From NCBI RefSeq assembly GCF_002013915.1, contig NZ_MBTF01000006.1:1-64000 (forward strand): a DNA stretch of 64,000 bases, given 5' to 3'. The position numbers were made by a program, and so were the translations under genes. Every line of letters starts with the position of its first letter. Position 1 is the stretch's first letter. Below the pieces are notes generated by a model. That model ran no database searches, had not been told where the DNA came from, and saw nothing but the letters and a program-made list of their open reading frames with translations. Shown piece by piece: positions 35,454-44,940 of the stretch. The stretch is from Mucilaginibacter pedocola (lineage in GTDB: Bacteria > Bacteroidota > Bacteroidia > Sphingobacteriales > Sphingobacteriaceae).

Positions 35454-36173
35454 ATTACCCACCAAGAACGATGCGTAATACACCAGCGTAGCCAGCGAAC
35501 CAAGGGCGGCTACCACATACGTCATGGCGGCCCACCAAAGGGCATCTTTTGCCTGGCTATGCTCTTTACTGGTTTGCATAATGTTGTAATTATTGTTCAA
35601 CCAGGCCAATGCACGGTTGCTGGCATCAAACTCTACAGGCAGGGTAACAAAACTGAACAGCGTTACCAGCGCGAGTGCGCCAACGCCAATGGCCAATACA
35701 AAGGTAGAGTGCGCAAATATCAGCAGCATTATGCCTATCATAATAGCTACCTGGGTTATCCGCGAAGCAATGTTCACTACAGGCACCAGCGACGAACGCA
35801 AGCCCAGCCAGCCATAAGCTTTGGCGTGTTGCACGGCGTGCCCGCATTCGTGTGCGGCAACGGCGGCAGCGGCCACGCTACGGCTGTGGTAAACATCGGG
35901 GCTAAGGTTAACGGTTTTATCGGCGGGGTTGTAGTGGTCGGTTAGTTGGCCTTCTACAGATATTACGCGTACATCGTAAATACCGTTATCGCGCAGCATC
36001 TTTTCGGCAACCTCGCGGCCCGAGAGGCCCGACAGCAGCGGCATCTGCGCGTACTCGTTAAACTTACTCCTGAAACGCGCCTGAACTAAAAAGCTCACCA
36101 GCGCAATACCGGCCATCAGCAGCCAGGCCGAGCCGGTGGGTATAAATGTAAATATCATCGACAAGTGGTACAT
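35442..36173 (-). CDS. Neutral zinc metallopeptidase, YugP type
   Basis: A 243-residue membrane metallopeptidase. After a first transmembrane helix (about residues 12-30), a cytosolic or periplasmic domain contains the zinc motif AAHECGHAVQHAKAY (HExxH, about residues 108-113), preceded by LTDHYNPADKTVNLSPDVY as in the YugP (Zn_peptidase_2) family. Further helices lie at about 135-185 and 215-235. The start may be ATG 36173 or ATG 36158. Its last codons and stop lie inside a repeat copy, so the C-terminal tail NRRD is partly repeat-encoded. The role of the family is unknown. Confidence 0.88.
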   Translation of the reverse strand: MYHLSMIFTFIPTGSAWLLMAGIALVSFLVQARFRSKFNEYAQMPLLSGLSGREVAEKMLRDNGIYDVRVISVEGQLTDHYNPADKTVNLSPDVYHSRSVAAAAVAAHECGHAVQHAKAYGWLGLRSSLVPVVNIASRITQVAIMIGIMLLIFAHSTFVLAIGVGALALVTLFSFVTLPVEFDASNRALAWLNNNYNIMQTSKEHSQAKDALWWAAMTYVVAALGSLATLVYYASFLVGNRRD

Positions 36174-36253
36174 GTTTATATGGTTTTATATGAAACGGCT
36201 ATTTCAAAAAGCATTCCAATTGCGGGGGAACGCTTCGGTAAAGGAGGGCTGAT

Positions 36254-37420
36254 ATGATAACGTTTTTACTACATTTGAGTTTGGAACAAAATTTTTCATA
36301 CTGGGAGCGCACCGCCTTTATAAATAATGCCGATGTAATTATCATTGGCAGCGGCATTGTAGGACTAAGCGCTGCCCTGCACCTGAAAACCCGCGAACCC
36401 CAGCTAAAGGTACTGGTGCTCGAACGTGGCTTCCTCCCCAGCGGCGCAAGTACCAAAAACGCGGGATTTGCCTGTTTTGGAACCGTTTCCGAGCAATTAT
36501 CCTATTTATCCGACTCTTCGGAAGAGGAAGTTGCCCGCCTGGTGAACTACAAATGGCGGGGCTTACAAAGGCTGAGGCAAAACCTGGGCGATGATAATAT
36601 TGATTACCACCAGCATGGCGGTTACGAATTGTTTATGCAGGCCGAAGAACAGCACGCCGACGAATGCATTGAAAAGATCGGCTATCTCAACACCCTGTTA
36701 AAAAACGCCATCAGCGGGCATGACATTTATTCAGTAGCGAATGAAAAAATTGCAGCTTTTGGCTTTAGCAAAGTAAGCCGAATGATATACAATCCCTTTG
36801 AGGGGCAGATACATACCGGCAAAATGATGCGCGCACTGCTGCATAAATGTTATGAGAAAGATGTAATGGTTTTGAACGGATGTAGTATTAACCGCGTTGC
36901 ACAGGCCGATAACCACATCCGTCTAAGTACTTCTCAGGGCGAGTTCAAATGCGGCAAAGTGATATTAGCCACTAATGCCTTCGCTAACCAACTATTCCCC
37001 GAATTAAAAGTGGTTCCTGGCCGGGGGCAGGTATTGGTTACTAAACCCATTCCCGGCTTAAAACTGCAGGGTACCTATCATTTCAACGAGGGGTACTACT
37101 ATTTCCGGAATATTGACGACCGGGTGTTGTTCGGCGGCGGCCGCAACCTTGATTTTACCGCCGAAGAAACCGCAGCGTTCGGGCATACCGATGCTGTGAA
37201 ACAAAGCCTCATCACGTATCTTAACGAAGTTATCCTCCCCGGGCAAAATGCCGAGGTCGACTACTGGTGGAGCGGCATTATGGGTTTTGGCGAAGGCAGC
37301 GGCCCTATAGTAAAACAAGTTGAGCCTAACATATTTTGCGCCGTACGCTGCAACGGTATGGGGGTTGCCATGGGCAGTTTGGTGGGTGAAGAAGTAGCTG
37401 AGTTGTTGCTGGAAAGCTAA
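36254..37420 (+). CDS. FAD-dependent amino acid oxidase-type oxidoreductase
   Basis: A 388-residue flavoenzyme of the DAO family. The Rossmann fold motif VIIIGSGIVGLSAALHL lies at about residues 27-45, and LERGFLPSGASTKNAGFACFG carries the second FAD contact. The C-terminal SGIMGFGEGSGPIVKQV is the family end motif. The substrate (probably an amine or amino acid) is unknown. The start is doubtful: a TAnnTTTG box (TACATTTG, 36270-36277) lies inside the N-terminus, and relatives usually begin close to the FSYWER stretch, so a TTG near 36281 may be the real start. Confidence 0.85.
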   Translation: MITFLLHLSLEQNFSYWERTAFINNADVIIIGSGIVGLSAALHLKTREPQLKVLVLERGFLPSGASTKNAGFACFGTVSEQLSYLSDSSEEEVARLVNYKWRGLQRLRQNLGDDNIDYHQHGGYELFMQAEEQHADECIEKIGYLNTLLKNAISGHDIYSVANEKIAAFGFSKVSRMIYNPFEGQIHTGKMMRALLHKCYEKDVMVLNGCSINRVAQADNHIRLSTSQGEFKCGKVILATNAFANQLFPELKVVPGRGQVLVTKPIPGLKLQGTYHFNEGYYYFRNIDDRVLFGGGRNLDFTAEETAAFGHTDAVKQSLITYLNEVILPGQNAEVDYWWSGIMGFGEGSGPIVKQVEPNIFCAVRCNGMGVAMGSLVGEEVAELLLES

Positions 37421-37439
37421 GCTTCGTGGACTGTATTAT

Positions 37440-38100
37440 TGAGGGGGCTACGCTGTAGCCAAAATGCACTTTTACTGTTTCTACAAACACGGTGCTCCTA
37501 CCGGAGCGCAAAGCCCAAACATACGTTGAGGCAATAATTAGCCGGCAAAACGGCTACAGGGTAGCCACGCGTTTGTAGAAATGCAATAAATTAATTTTGG
37601 CCTCGTTAGGCGCCTCCTTTCGCGTACAATGCCGTTAAGTTAAGCCTTCCGCTACCCCATTAGGGATAAAAGCTTTGTAGAAAATCCCGCCCCTAAGTTT
37701 GGAGTGCCGTAGGTACTCAACAAATCGGGTTCAACACCTAACGGCGTTTTATTTTTTTACTGCCTTTTTCTGTAGCCAAAATGCGCTTTGGATACCGTGC
37801 AGGGAGATCGTTTTTAAAACATACGCCGCAGTTTGGCTAAAGCCTGCGCAATCCCAACACCAAACCGTCCCATAAATGGGGACGACAATTAAGCTTGAAA
37901 AGTTGAATTCATTGCCGTTCGGCTTCAGCCAACGGTTTATGAGTTAACAAACGACGGCTTCAGCCAAATTTGAAGTAGCGATAATTTTCAAAGCGATTGC
38001 TCTCGGCTACAGTGTAGCCACGTGTTTGTAGAAATAGGATGAACTAATTTGAGGCTCCGTAGGTGCCTCCTTTCGCAAACATTGCCCGATGCGACTTTTC
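37440..38100. repeat. Intergenic block of GGCTACnnnGTAGCC / CTCCGTAGGTGCC repeats
   Basis: No gene is seen in the 690 bases between the oxidoreductase and helicase genes. Two 83-base direct copies (37552-37634 and 38004-38086) share CGGCTACAGnGTAGCCACG, GTTTGTAGAAAT, a palindrome of the type GGCTCCGTAGGTGCC, then CTCCTTTCGC. Partial copies occur at 37446-37470, 37484-37512 and 37770-37790. Between them lie GGAGTGCCGTAGGTACTC and two ACGGCTTCAGCCAA-type palindromes. Confidence 0.8.
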
Positions 38101-38113
38101 ACGCACAAACACA

Positions 38114-40699
38114 TTAAAACCCTCTTTTCCTGTTCCCTCCAATTCTTCTTGGCCTCGGTGACGGCTCGGGCACATCATCTTCATCGGCACCGTAGCGGCG
38201 GGCCATTTTGGCAATGCGTTCTTCCAGCGTTTCGGTAGTGAGTTTTTCGCGGCCAAGGCTGTCAACCATTATCGGGAAGGCAAATGGCGTAGGGCGTTCA
38301 ATGGTTTTTAAAACGATGCTTTGGGTTTGTATGCGCTGCAAAGCTGCCCGTAGCCTGAACTCTTCCAACTGAAAAGCCAGTGCTTCGTTATAGGCCTGCC
38401 GCACCAATAGGTTATCCGGCTCGTACTCCTGGAAAACCTCGAACAGCAACGATGTAGATGCCTGCAAGTGCTTGTTTTTTACCTGCTGCCCGGGATAGCC
38501 TGTAAACACCAGCCCACCAATGTGGGCAATATCCCTGAAACGGCGGCGTGCCATTTCGTTCGAGTTCAGGCTGTTTTGGATGTCTTCGATCAGGTTATTG
38601 ATAGAGAAGAAGTCTGCATCCTCTAAAGCCTGCTCAATAGGGATATCTTCATCCGTCAGCAGTTCAAATCCATAATCATTCATGGCGATGGAGAAACTTG
38701 CCGGTTTTATTTTGGAGATACGGAAGGCCAGCAAACTTGCCATCCCCTCGTGCACCAATCGCCCCTCAAAAGGATAGAACAGCAAGTGGTGCCCCTCGCG
38801 CGATTTGAAAGACTCTATTAAAAACTCATGGCTCTGCGGCAGGTGCGATAAGCGCGATTGCAGATCGAACAAGGGCTTCAGGGCTTTTACCTCAATATCT
38901 TCTTCACGACCGTGCGCTACCTCATCCAGCTTATCACGAAAAACAGCTGATAACTGCGACGACAACGGCATTCTTCCCCCCGCCCAGCTCGGTATCATCC
39001 CCTTGGTTTTGGTCGATTTTTTTACGTAAGCGGTCATCTCCTTTATTTTGATGAACTCCAGGCTTCGCCCGGCAAACCAAAAGGTATCACCGGGTTTCAG
39101 TTTCGATATAAAACCTTCTTCCAGCGTGCCCAGGCTGCCGCCGCTGAGCCATTTCACGCGGATGCTCAGCTCGCTGGTAATGGTGCCTATACTAAGGCGG
39201 TGTCGCATAGCCACGCGGCGATTATTCACTTTAAACAAACCGTTTTCTACCTCTACCTTCAAAAACTCATCGTACTGCGCAAGGGTTTTGCCACCGTTGG
39301 TAATAAAATCTAACAGCTGGTTAAACTCATCGCGCCGCAAGTCGGCAAAGGCAAAGGTGCTTTTCACCTCTTTGAATAATTCATCCGCCCTGAAGCCCTC
39401 TGATACCGCCAGCGTAACCATGTATTGTATCAGCACATCCATAGTAAGCAGCATAGGGTCGCGGCTTTCGAAAACGCCGTTTTGTATGGCTTGTTTTAAT
39501 GCCGCACCTTCCAATAATTCCAGCGAATGTGTAGGTACAAAATAGGCTTTAGAGATGGCACCGGGGTGGTGGCCGCTCCGCCCGGCACGCTGCATAAAAC
39601 GGGCAACACCTTTTGGGCTGCCTACCTGCACCACGGTATCTACCGGTCGAAAATCTACACCCAAATCAAGGCTAGATGTACAAACCACAACCTTCAGCGC
39701 TTCGGCGTGCAGGGCAGCCTCTACCCAATTGCGCAGTTCGTTATCCAGCGAGCCGTGGTGCATGGCCATTATCCCCGCATACTCAGGGTAATTATCAATA
39801 ATGGCATGGTACCATATCTCTGCCTGCGAGCGGGTATTGGTAAAGATGAGCGTGGTTTTGCTTTTGGATACTATCTCCATCACCTGCGGCAGCAGCTTAA
39901 CGCCTATATGCCCCGCCCAGGAGTAGTTCTCGATATTCGGCGGAATAACCGATTCAATCTGCAGCCGCTTGCTGATATTCGCCCGCACCATGCGTATCTG
40001 CTCCGCCGGAAAATCGTTACCCAACAGCACTTCGGCAGCTTGCTCCAGGTTGCCTATAGTGGCGGAGATACCCCAGACTTTAAGTTTGAAGTCTGAAGTT
40101 TGGAGTCTGAAGTTTGGAGTCTCGCCGCTTTCGACTTGAGGCTTCCGACTTAAGACTTTCAATTTACTTAAACCTAACTCCACCTGTACACCGCGTTTGG
40201 TGCCCAGTAGTTCGTGCCATTCGTCGCATACTAAAACCTGCAGACCGGCAAATACTTTGGGGTATTCTTTTTGGGCGAGCATGAGGTGCAAGCTTTCGGG
40301 GGTGGTGAGCAAAACCTCGGGCAGTTTGCGTTTCAGGGCAGCCTTTTCTGCTGCGGAGGTATCGCCGGTGCGGGTCATTACACGCCAGGGTAGCCCTATC
40401 TCGTCGCAAACCTCCTGCATGGCCTTACGGATATCGTTAGTTAGTGCGCGCAGCGGCGTTATCCAAAGCATCAGCAAGCCGTTGTTACTTTTGGTTTGGT
40501 AATTATCCGGGTGCTTATTGATGTAATCAGCCAAAAAAGGCAGGAACAAAGCAAACGTTTTGCCACTACCGGTTGGGGCATTCAACAGGCCCGAAAAGCC
40601 CGCAAGGTAGGCTTCCTCCATCTCCTTTTGAAAGGGGAACTGTTTCCAAGCCTTTTGCTTATACCATTGCTGTATTACCTGTTGCCCCTTTGTTGCCAT
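38114..40699 (-). CDS. Ligase-associated DEXH-box helicase (Lhr-like)
   Basis: An 861-residue ATP-dependent helicase of the Lhr family, of the kind that usually sits with an ATP-dependent DNA ligase and a nuclease in DNA-damage repair. ATG 40699 is preferred; the frame opens 7 codons earlier. Motifs: Walker A NAPTGSGKT (about 40-48), Ia TPLRALTND, II CDEWHELL (159-162), III ISATIG (about 211-216), IV-VI with TLIFTNTRSQAE, VVCTSSLDLGVDF and QRAGRSGHHPG. A winged-helix and the Lhr C-terminal core follow. About 25 residues (180-207) between motif II and III are encoded by an AAGTCTGAAGT word repeat and look like an in-frame insertion. The ligase and nuclease partners are not in the window. Confidence 0.9.
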   Translation of the reverse strand: MATKGQQVIQQWYKQKAWKQFPFQKEMEEAYLAGFSGLLNAPTGSGKTFALFLPFLADYINKHPDNYQTKSNNGLLMLWITPLRALTNDIRKAMQEVCDEIGLPWRVMTRTGDTSAAEKAALKRKLPEVLLTTPESLHLMLAQKEYPKVFAGLQVLVCDEWHELLGTKRGVQVELGLSKLKVLSRKPQVESGETPNFRLQTSDFKLKVWGISATIGNLEQAAEVLLGNDFPAEQIRMVRANISKRLQIESVIPPNIENYSWAGHIGVKLLPQVMEIVSKSKTTLIFTNTRSQAEIWYHAIIDNYPEYAGIMAMHHGSLDNELRNWVEAALHAEALKVVVCTSSLDLGVDFRPVDTVVQVGSPKGVARFMQRAGRSGHHPGAISKAYFVPTHSLELLEGAALKQAIQNGVFESRDPMLLTMDVLIQYMVTLAVSEGFRADELFKEVKSTFAFADLRRDEFNQLLDFITNGGKTLAQYDEFLKVEVENGLFKVNNRRVAMRHRLSIGTITSELSIRVKWLSGGSLGTLEEGFISKLKPGDTFWFAGRSLEFIKIKEMTAYVKKSTKTKGMIPSWAGGRMPLSSQLSAVFRDKLDEVAHGREEDIEVKALKPLFDLQSRLSHLPQSHEFLIESFKSREGHHLLFYPFEGRLVHEGMASLLAFRISKIKPASFSIAMNDYGFELLTDEDIPIEQALEDADFFSINNLIEDIQNSLNSNEMARRRFRDIAHIGGLVFTGYPGQQVKNKHLQASTSLLFEVFQEYEPDNLLVRQAYNEALAFQLEEFRLRAALQRIQTQSIVLKTIERPTPFAFPIMVDSLGREKLTTETLEERIAKMARRYGADEDDVPEPSPRPRRIGGNRKRGF
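40082..40160. repeat. AAGTCCGAAAGTC word-repeat element inside the helicase gene (copy 2)
   Basis: About 79 bases made of AAGTTTGAAGTCTGAAG words on the left and CGACTTAAGACTTTC on the right. The 13-mer ACTTAAGACTTTC also occurs at 55670-55682 in the intergenic copy. The element keeps the helicase frame open. Confidence 0.7.
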
Positions 40700-40840
40700 T
40701 GCCCATAATATACAATGCAAATTGTAATAAGTTGCAATAGCTTCAAAACTCTACGCTTTATTTTATGCAGCACAAAACCCGAGCCCAACAAAAGCAACGT
40801 ATGTTAGTTATAGTATATAACCAACCATAAATAACTTGAT

Positions 40841-41458
40841 ATGAAGGCTTACGTGCGTTTGATGATATTTTTTGCCATAGTGCTTATAGCTGCCTGCAAG
40901 CAAAAAGGTAACGGAACAAGCGATGCAGCTGACACAGCAGATGCACCCGACCTTCCCGACACTACCGAAGTACGCGCCATCCCTGCTGAGCAATTGATAA
41001 AACCCGGCGAAAGCATTGGCAAGATTAGGGTGGGAGAAGCTTTAGATTCGGTGATACTGGTGCTGGGCAAACCCGACACAGGCGATGCAGCCATGGGCAG
41101 CCAACTAAGCACATGGTATGCCAACCATGATACCACCGGTTATCAAACCAGCGTATTCAGCCACCGCAATATGGGCGGTAAGGACGAGAACAAGAGCCAT
41201 ATTAAGAAGATACTTGTCACCTCGCCATGGTTTAAAACTGCCGAGTACATCAGCACCGGCAACAACATGAAGGATATTGGTAAGTACTATAAATTAAAAG
41301 AGGGAAACAGCTACAAAGACAAAAACGAGCAAACCATTAAAACATACTCCGATATTGCCCGGGGTATCTCTTTTGAGATCGATGGCGCCGGCGAATGCGT
41401 GAGCATACTGGTACACCAGCCTAATTCAACGGCGGATACTTATTTGAATATGCATTAA
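40841..41458 (+). CDS. Hypothetical lipoprotein
   Basis: A 205-residue predicted lipoprotein: lipobox LIAACKQK (Cys near residue 19), an Asp/Ala-rich linker (about 22-45) and a globular part from PGESIGKIRVGEALDSVILVLGKPD onward. That segment resembles the repeated alpha-beta unit seen in BamE/SmpA-like or beta-lactamase inhibitor-like folds (G-x-I-x-x-G, V-x-x-x-L-G-x-P-D). No function is recognised. It is divergent from the helicase gene and stands alone. Confidence 0.75.
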   Translation: MKAYVRLMIFFAIVLIAACKQKGNGTSDAADTADAPDLPDTTEVRAIPAEQLIKPGESIGKIRVGEALDSVILVLGKPDTGDAAMGSQLSTWYANHDTTGYQTSVFSHRNMGGKDENKSHIKKILVTSPWFKTAEYISTGNNMKDIGKYYKLKEGNSYKDKNEQTIKTYSDIARGISFEIDGAGECVSILVHQPNSTADTYLNMH

Positions 41459-41487
41459 TGTGTTTGTGGCTATTCCTTGTTCTTTAT

Positions 41488-41590
41488 TTAACCGCAAAGG
41501 GCGCAAAGTTTTCGCAAAGGAGCACAAAGCCCGGCATATTAAAAAAGAGGCATTTACCTTGTTTTTTTCTTTGCGGCTTTGCGTGAAATG
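41488..41590. repeat. Hairpin repeat, CGCAAAGG type
   Basis: Begins TTAACCGCAAAGGGCGCAAAG and ends CTTTGCGGCTTTGCG, so the ends are inverted. Same family as 35074-35453 and 57240-57403. Confidence 0.7.
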
Positions 41591-41602
41591 ACTTTCTAAC
41601 AC

Positions 41603-41632
41603 AAAAAATGCCCGGCTACTCACCGGGCATTT
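41603..41632 (-). terminator. Terminator of the M16 peptidase gene
   Basis: A 10-base stem (AAATGCCCGG/CCGGGCATTT) with a 7-base loop; on the minus strand six Ts follow. It also faces the convergent lipoprotein gene. Confidence 0.85.
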
Positions 41633-41652
41633 ACATTCTTAATCCGTCGAAT

Positions 41653-44514
41653 TTACTTTTTCTCCGGCATCAATATCAATTTGATGAGGTTGCTGGTGTT
41701 TAAGTATTTCGTAGCCGTTGCTTTGGTGCTTTCTACGGTTATTTGTTCCAGGTTGCTTACGTGTTTCAGTATGTCGGCAGCGTTTTCGCCATTTTGCGAT
41801 GAACCGCCAAGGTAGCCTGCCCAAAATACATTCTCTTTTAACTGCACCTGGGTAGAGCGTGCTTCCTCGGCTACAAACTTTTGTATATCGGTAGCGGTTG
41901 CGCCGTTCAGCTTCAGTTTGCTTATTTCGTCCATGGTGGCGGCAATAAGCTTATCAACATTAGCGCTGCTGCAGGTAAAGTAAATGGTTACGGTATACCT
42001 GCCTGCCGGTATTTTGTTGTAAGTTATACGTACACCGGGTGAGTAAACGCCACTTTCCTGTTCGCGCAGGCGCTCGGTAAGTTTTATGTTCATCACCTCT
42101 TCCAAGGCATCCATCTGTATGTTGTTGGCTTCGCCATATTGGTAATCTCCACTGAACAGCATCTGTACCGAACTCTTATCATCCTGCCCTTTGTATACAG
42201 TTTTGGTTAACTGGCCTGCAGGTGGGTATATCTTCAGGTCGCGGTATGTTTCTTTTTTGCGGGTAGATGGCAACGACCCCAAATATGCCTCGATGTAAGG
42301 TTTAATTACGCCAACATCAAAATTACCTACAAAGGTGAAAGTAAAGCCGCTGGCATCGGCAAACCTGTCTTTAAAAAAGCTATAGGCCTTATCTAAAGTG
42401 GCTGCATTGAGGTTTGGCAATGTGGTAACCATAGCGCGCATGTTGTAGTTGCCCAATACTGCCGAAACCGTATCCTGGTAAACGCTCGACGGGTCTAAGC
42501 CACGGTTAGTCAGTATCGATCGTGTTTGGCTGATGTTGCCTTTCCAAATATCTTCATCCTTACGCGGCTGGGTAAAGTACAGGTAAATAAGCTGCATGGC
42601 GGTTTCAAAATCGCGCGGTGAGGCGCTGGCGCTTATGCCCTGCGTAGCATCTGCTATATACGGGCTCACGTTCACGTTTTTACCTGCCAGCATTTTCTCC
42701 AATTGTCCCTGGTTAAAATCGGCAATACCGCTACCGCCAATAATTGGCGCTGCCAGGTTAGCCGAAGTAAAATCGGCATCGCTGGCCAGCGATGTACCGC
42801 CAAAACTATAGCCGTTTATCAGTATCTGATCGTTTTTAAACTGCGTAGGTTTTAGTATTGCGGTAAGTCCGTTTTCCAGAACAAGCGTGGTAGTACCAAT
42901 AGCCTCATCGGTTGTTTCGCTGGCTATTTTGCCCGGTGTGGGTAACTTTTCCATCAGCGGCCTAATGGTAACGTTATCCACATAAGCCGTAACGCCGGCA
43001 CCGGCGGTATTTACCCAGGTTAAAAGTGTTTTTTCGTCGGGCAGTTTATCCTTGTCTTTTTCGGGGCCTTCAACAATTATAACGCGGTTTTGTTCGGTAA
43101 TCACCTGGGCAGCCATGGCGTTCATATCGGCAGTGCCAATTTTATTAATGTTGCTTGCAATAAAATTGTACTCGAAATCGATACCCGGGATAGCTTCGCC
43201 GGTAATAAAGTGCTGGCTATACTGGCGCACAAAATTTGCCGAGTTGGTTTTATCGCGTTCGTTAAAGGCGTTTTGCATTTGCACAAGCGTAGCTTGCTTG
43301 GCACGTTCTAACTCGGTTAACGTAAAACCAAATTTGCGTGCGCGCTCGGTTTCGCCAACCAGGGTTTTAACAGCATTTTGCAGGTCGCCGGGTTTGGCAA
43401 CCACTACTGCCGAGAAAGCATCCTGCTTGGCCACCAATGCTGAGTAGCTGGCCCTGGCATACAAAAATGGTGGATCGGGCTTGCGCTGCAACTCGTCTAA
43501 ACGCTGGCTCATCATGTAGTTGAACAGGTTTACACGTACATCGTGCATATAATCTGTAGTAGTTTTCACTACTCTTGCCGGGTGCTTAACCACAATTTGC
43601 GCAAGTGTGTATGGGAACTCAGCATCGGTAGCGATCTTCACTACAGTACCGGGTGCTGCAGGCACGTTATATATTGCCCTTGGTTTTTCACCGGCAGGGT
43701 TAGTAAGCCCCGAAAATTTGTTTTTTATCAGTTCTTCAACCGTCTTCACATCAAAATCACCCACGGCAATTACCGCCTGCAAATCGGGGCGGTACCAATC
43801 GTGGTAGAAGCTTTTAATGGTAGCGGCATCAAAGGTTTTCAATACACTCTCCTGCCCAATAGGTAAGCGCGATGCATAGCGCGAGTTGTTCAGCAACACA
43901 GGCAGGGTTTGCAGGCTTAAACGCTCTTGCGCGTTTTTACCGCGCAGGCGTTGCTCTTCCAGCACCACGCCACGCTCTTTATCAAGCTCACTTTGGTCGA
44001 AGGTTACATAGCCGGCCCAGTTAGCCAAAATGTTGAAGCCATTTTTGAATACTTCGGCGCTATCAGTCGGTAATGGCAGTTGGTATATGGTTTCGTCGAA
44101 AGATGTACGCGCATTTAGATCGGCACCAAAACGTACGCCCGATTTTTGCAGGTAATTTACCAATTCGTTCTTCGGGAAATCGCGCGTGCCGTTAAAGGCC
44201 ATGTGCTCGGTAAAGTGGGCAAGCCCTTGCTGGGCATCGGTTTCCAGTATAGAGCCGGCTTTTACTACCAAGTAAAGCTCGGCGCGGTTTTTTGGTTGCT
44301 CGTTGTGGCGTATGTAATAGGTAAGGCCGTTGGGCAGTTTACCTATGAGTACATCCTGATCGGTTGGTAACACGGTTGGCTTTACCACCGGTACAGCGGC
44401 AACAGGTTTGCTTTTTGGCGAAGGCGTGGGTTTTCTTTTAACCTGGGCAATGCTGCTTGTTGCAGCAACCGCAACAACTGCCAGGGTAACAGAAAAGTGT
44501 TTACTAAGGTTCAT
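41653..44514 (-). CDS. M16-family zinc peptidase (pitrilysin type), exported
   Basis: A 953-residue periplasmic metallopeptidase. A signal peptide ends SIAQ (about residue 24), then a Lys/Pro-rich linker. The first M16 unit carries the inverted zinc motif H100-x-x-E103-H104 in LAHFTEHMAFNGT and the distal Glu in DKERGVVLEEQRLR. A second, non-catalytic M16 pair occupies about residues 500-950, giving the usual four-domain clam shell in a single chain. It probably degrades short peptides. It is monocistronic, with its own terminator. Confidence 0.94.
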   Translation of the reverse strand: MNLSKHFSVTLAVVAVAATSSIAQVKRKPTPSPKSKPVAAVPVVKPTVLPTDQDVLIGKLPNGLTYYIRHNEQPKNRAELYLVVKAGSILETDAQQGLAHFTEHMAFNGTRDFPKNELVNYLQKSGVRFGADLNARTSFDETIYQLPLPTDSAEVFKNGFNILANWAGYVTFDQSELDKERGVVLEEQRLRGKNAQERLSLQTLPVLLNNSRYASRLPIGQESVLKTFDAATIKSFYHDWYRPDLQAVIAVGDFDVKTVEELIKNKFSGLTNPAGEKPRAIYNVPAAPGTVVKIATDAEFPYTLAQIVVKHPARVVKTTTDYMHDVRVNLFNYMMSQRLDELQRKPDPPFLYARASYSALVAKQDAFSAVVVAKPGDLQNAVKTLVGETERARKFGFTLTELERAKQATLVQMQNAFNERDKTNSANFVRQYSQHFITGEAIPGIDFEYNFIASNINKIGTADMNAMAAQVITEQNRVIIVEGPEKDKDKLPDEKTLLTWVNTAGAGVTAYVDNVTIRPLMEKLPTPGKIASETTDEAIGTTTLVLENGLTAILKPTQFKNDQILINGYSFGGTSLASDADFTSANLAAPIIGGSGIADFNQGQLEKMLAGKNVNVSPYIADATQGISASASPRDFETAMQLIYLYFTQPRKDEDIWKGNISQTRSILTNRGLDPSSVYQDTVSAVLGNYNMRAMVTTLPNLNAATLDKAYSFFKDRFADASGFTFTFVGNFDVGVIKPYIEAYLGSLPSTRKKETYRDLKIYPPAGQLTKTVYKGQDDKSSVQMLFSGDYQYGEANNIQMDALEEVMNIKLTERLREQESGVYSPGVRITYNKIPAGRYTVTIYFTCSSANVDKLIAATMDEISKLKLNGATATDIQKFVAEEARSTQVQLKENVFWAGYLGGSSQNGENAADILKHVSNLEQITVESTKATATKYLNTSNLIKLILMPEKK

Positions 44515-44720
44515 AAATCAATTAAGAATGAGAATGCTAAGATGCGAAACGAAAAATGGCTTTACAAATGGTTTTGAGCCTAAATACACTAAGCTTAAAC
44601 CCAAGCCGCACGATTTAACATTTTTTAACAAAACAAAAACAAGCAGGGCACAAAAGCTTAACATAGCTTTGCCAAAGCATAATTTAACAAATTGAATTAG
44701 GCACCAACCGTTTAATAATA

Positions 44721-44728
44721 TAAATTTG
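44721..44728 (+). promoter_or_regulatory. -7 box of the symporter cassette
   Basis: TAAATTTG fits TAnnTTTG and ends 26 bases before ATG 44755, giving a leader of about 20 bases. This spacing supports that ATG over the upstream alternative GTG at 44731, which would lie almost at the transcript start. Confidence 0.55.
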
Positions 44729-44754
44729 CGGTGAAACATTTAATAACGAATACC

Positions 44755-44940
44755 ATGTCGCATCACGAAGAAGAAAAAAACTTTGATTACATATTTTACC
44801 TGGTTGCCCTTATCAGCGGCGTATTTGTAGGCGCTATAGTTGACCGTGGCTTTATCTGGATACCTGTAGGTGGCGTTTTCGGCTTGCTTACTGCTGCTGT
44901 ATTCATCAAATTCCTCGTAAGAGGCCGTGAAGAGGTATAG
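44755..44940 (+). CDS. Small two-helix membrane protein ahead of a sodium symporter
   Basis: A 61-residue protein with a charged N-terminus (SHHEEEKNFDY) and two hydrophobic segments (about 12-28 and 33-52), ending VRGREEV. It resembles small AtpZ/AtpI-like two-helix proteins only in layout. It is the first gene of a three-gene cassette: its end overlaps the next small gene by 14 bases. Function unknown; the tight coupling suggests a role in assembling or regulating the symporter. Confidence 0.7.
   Translation: MSHHEEEKNFDYIFYLVALISGVFVGAIVDRGFIWIPVGGVFGLLTAAVFIKFLVRGREEV

Noticed and set aside
32150-36200. Genes read on the opposite strand of the FKBP, amidohydrolase and zinc peptidase genes
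   Set aside because: Several open frames exist in this G/C-balanced DNA but all lack family patterns and lie fully within well supported genes.
38114-40699. Complete ligase-exonuclease-helicase repair cluster
   Set aside because: Only the helicase is present; the neighbouring genes encode a lipoprotein and an oxidoreductase, so the usual ligase and nuclease partners are absent.
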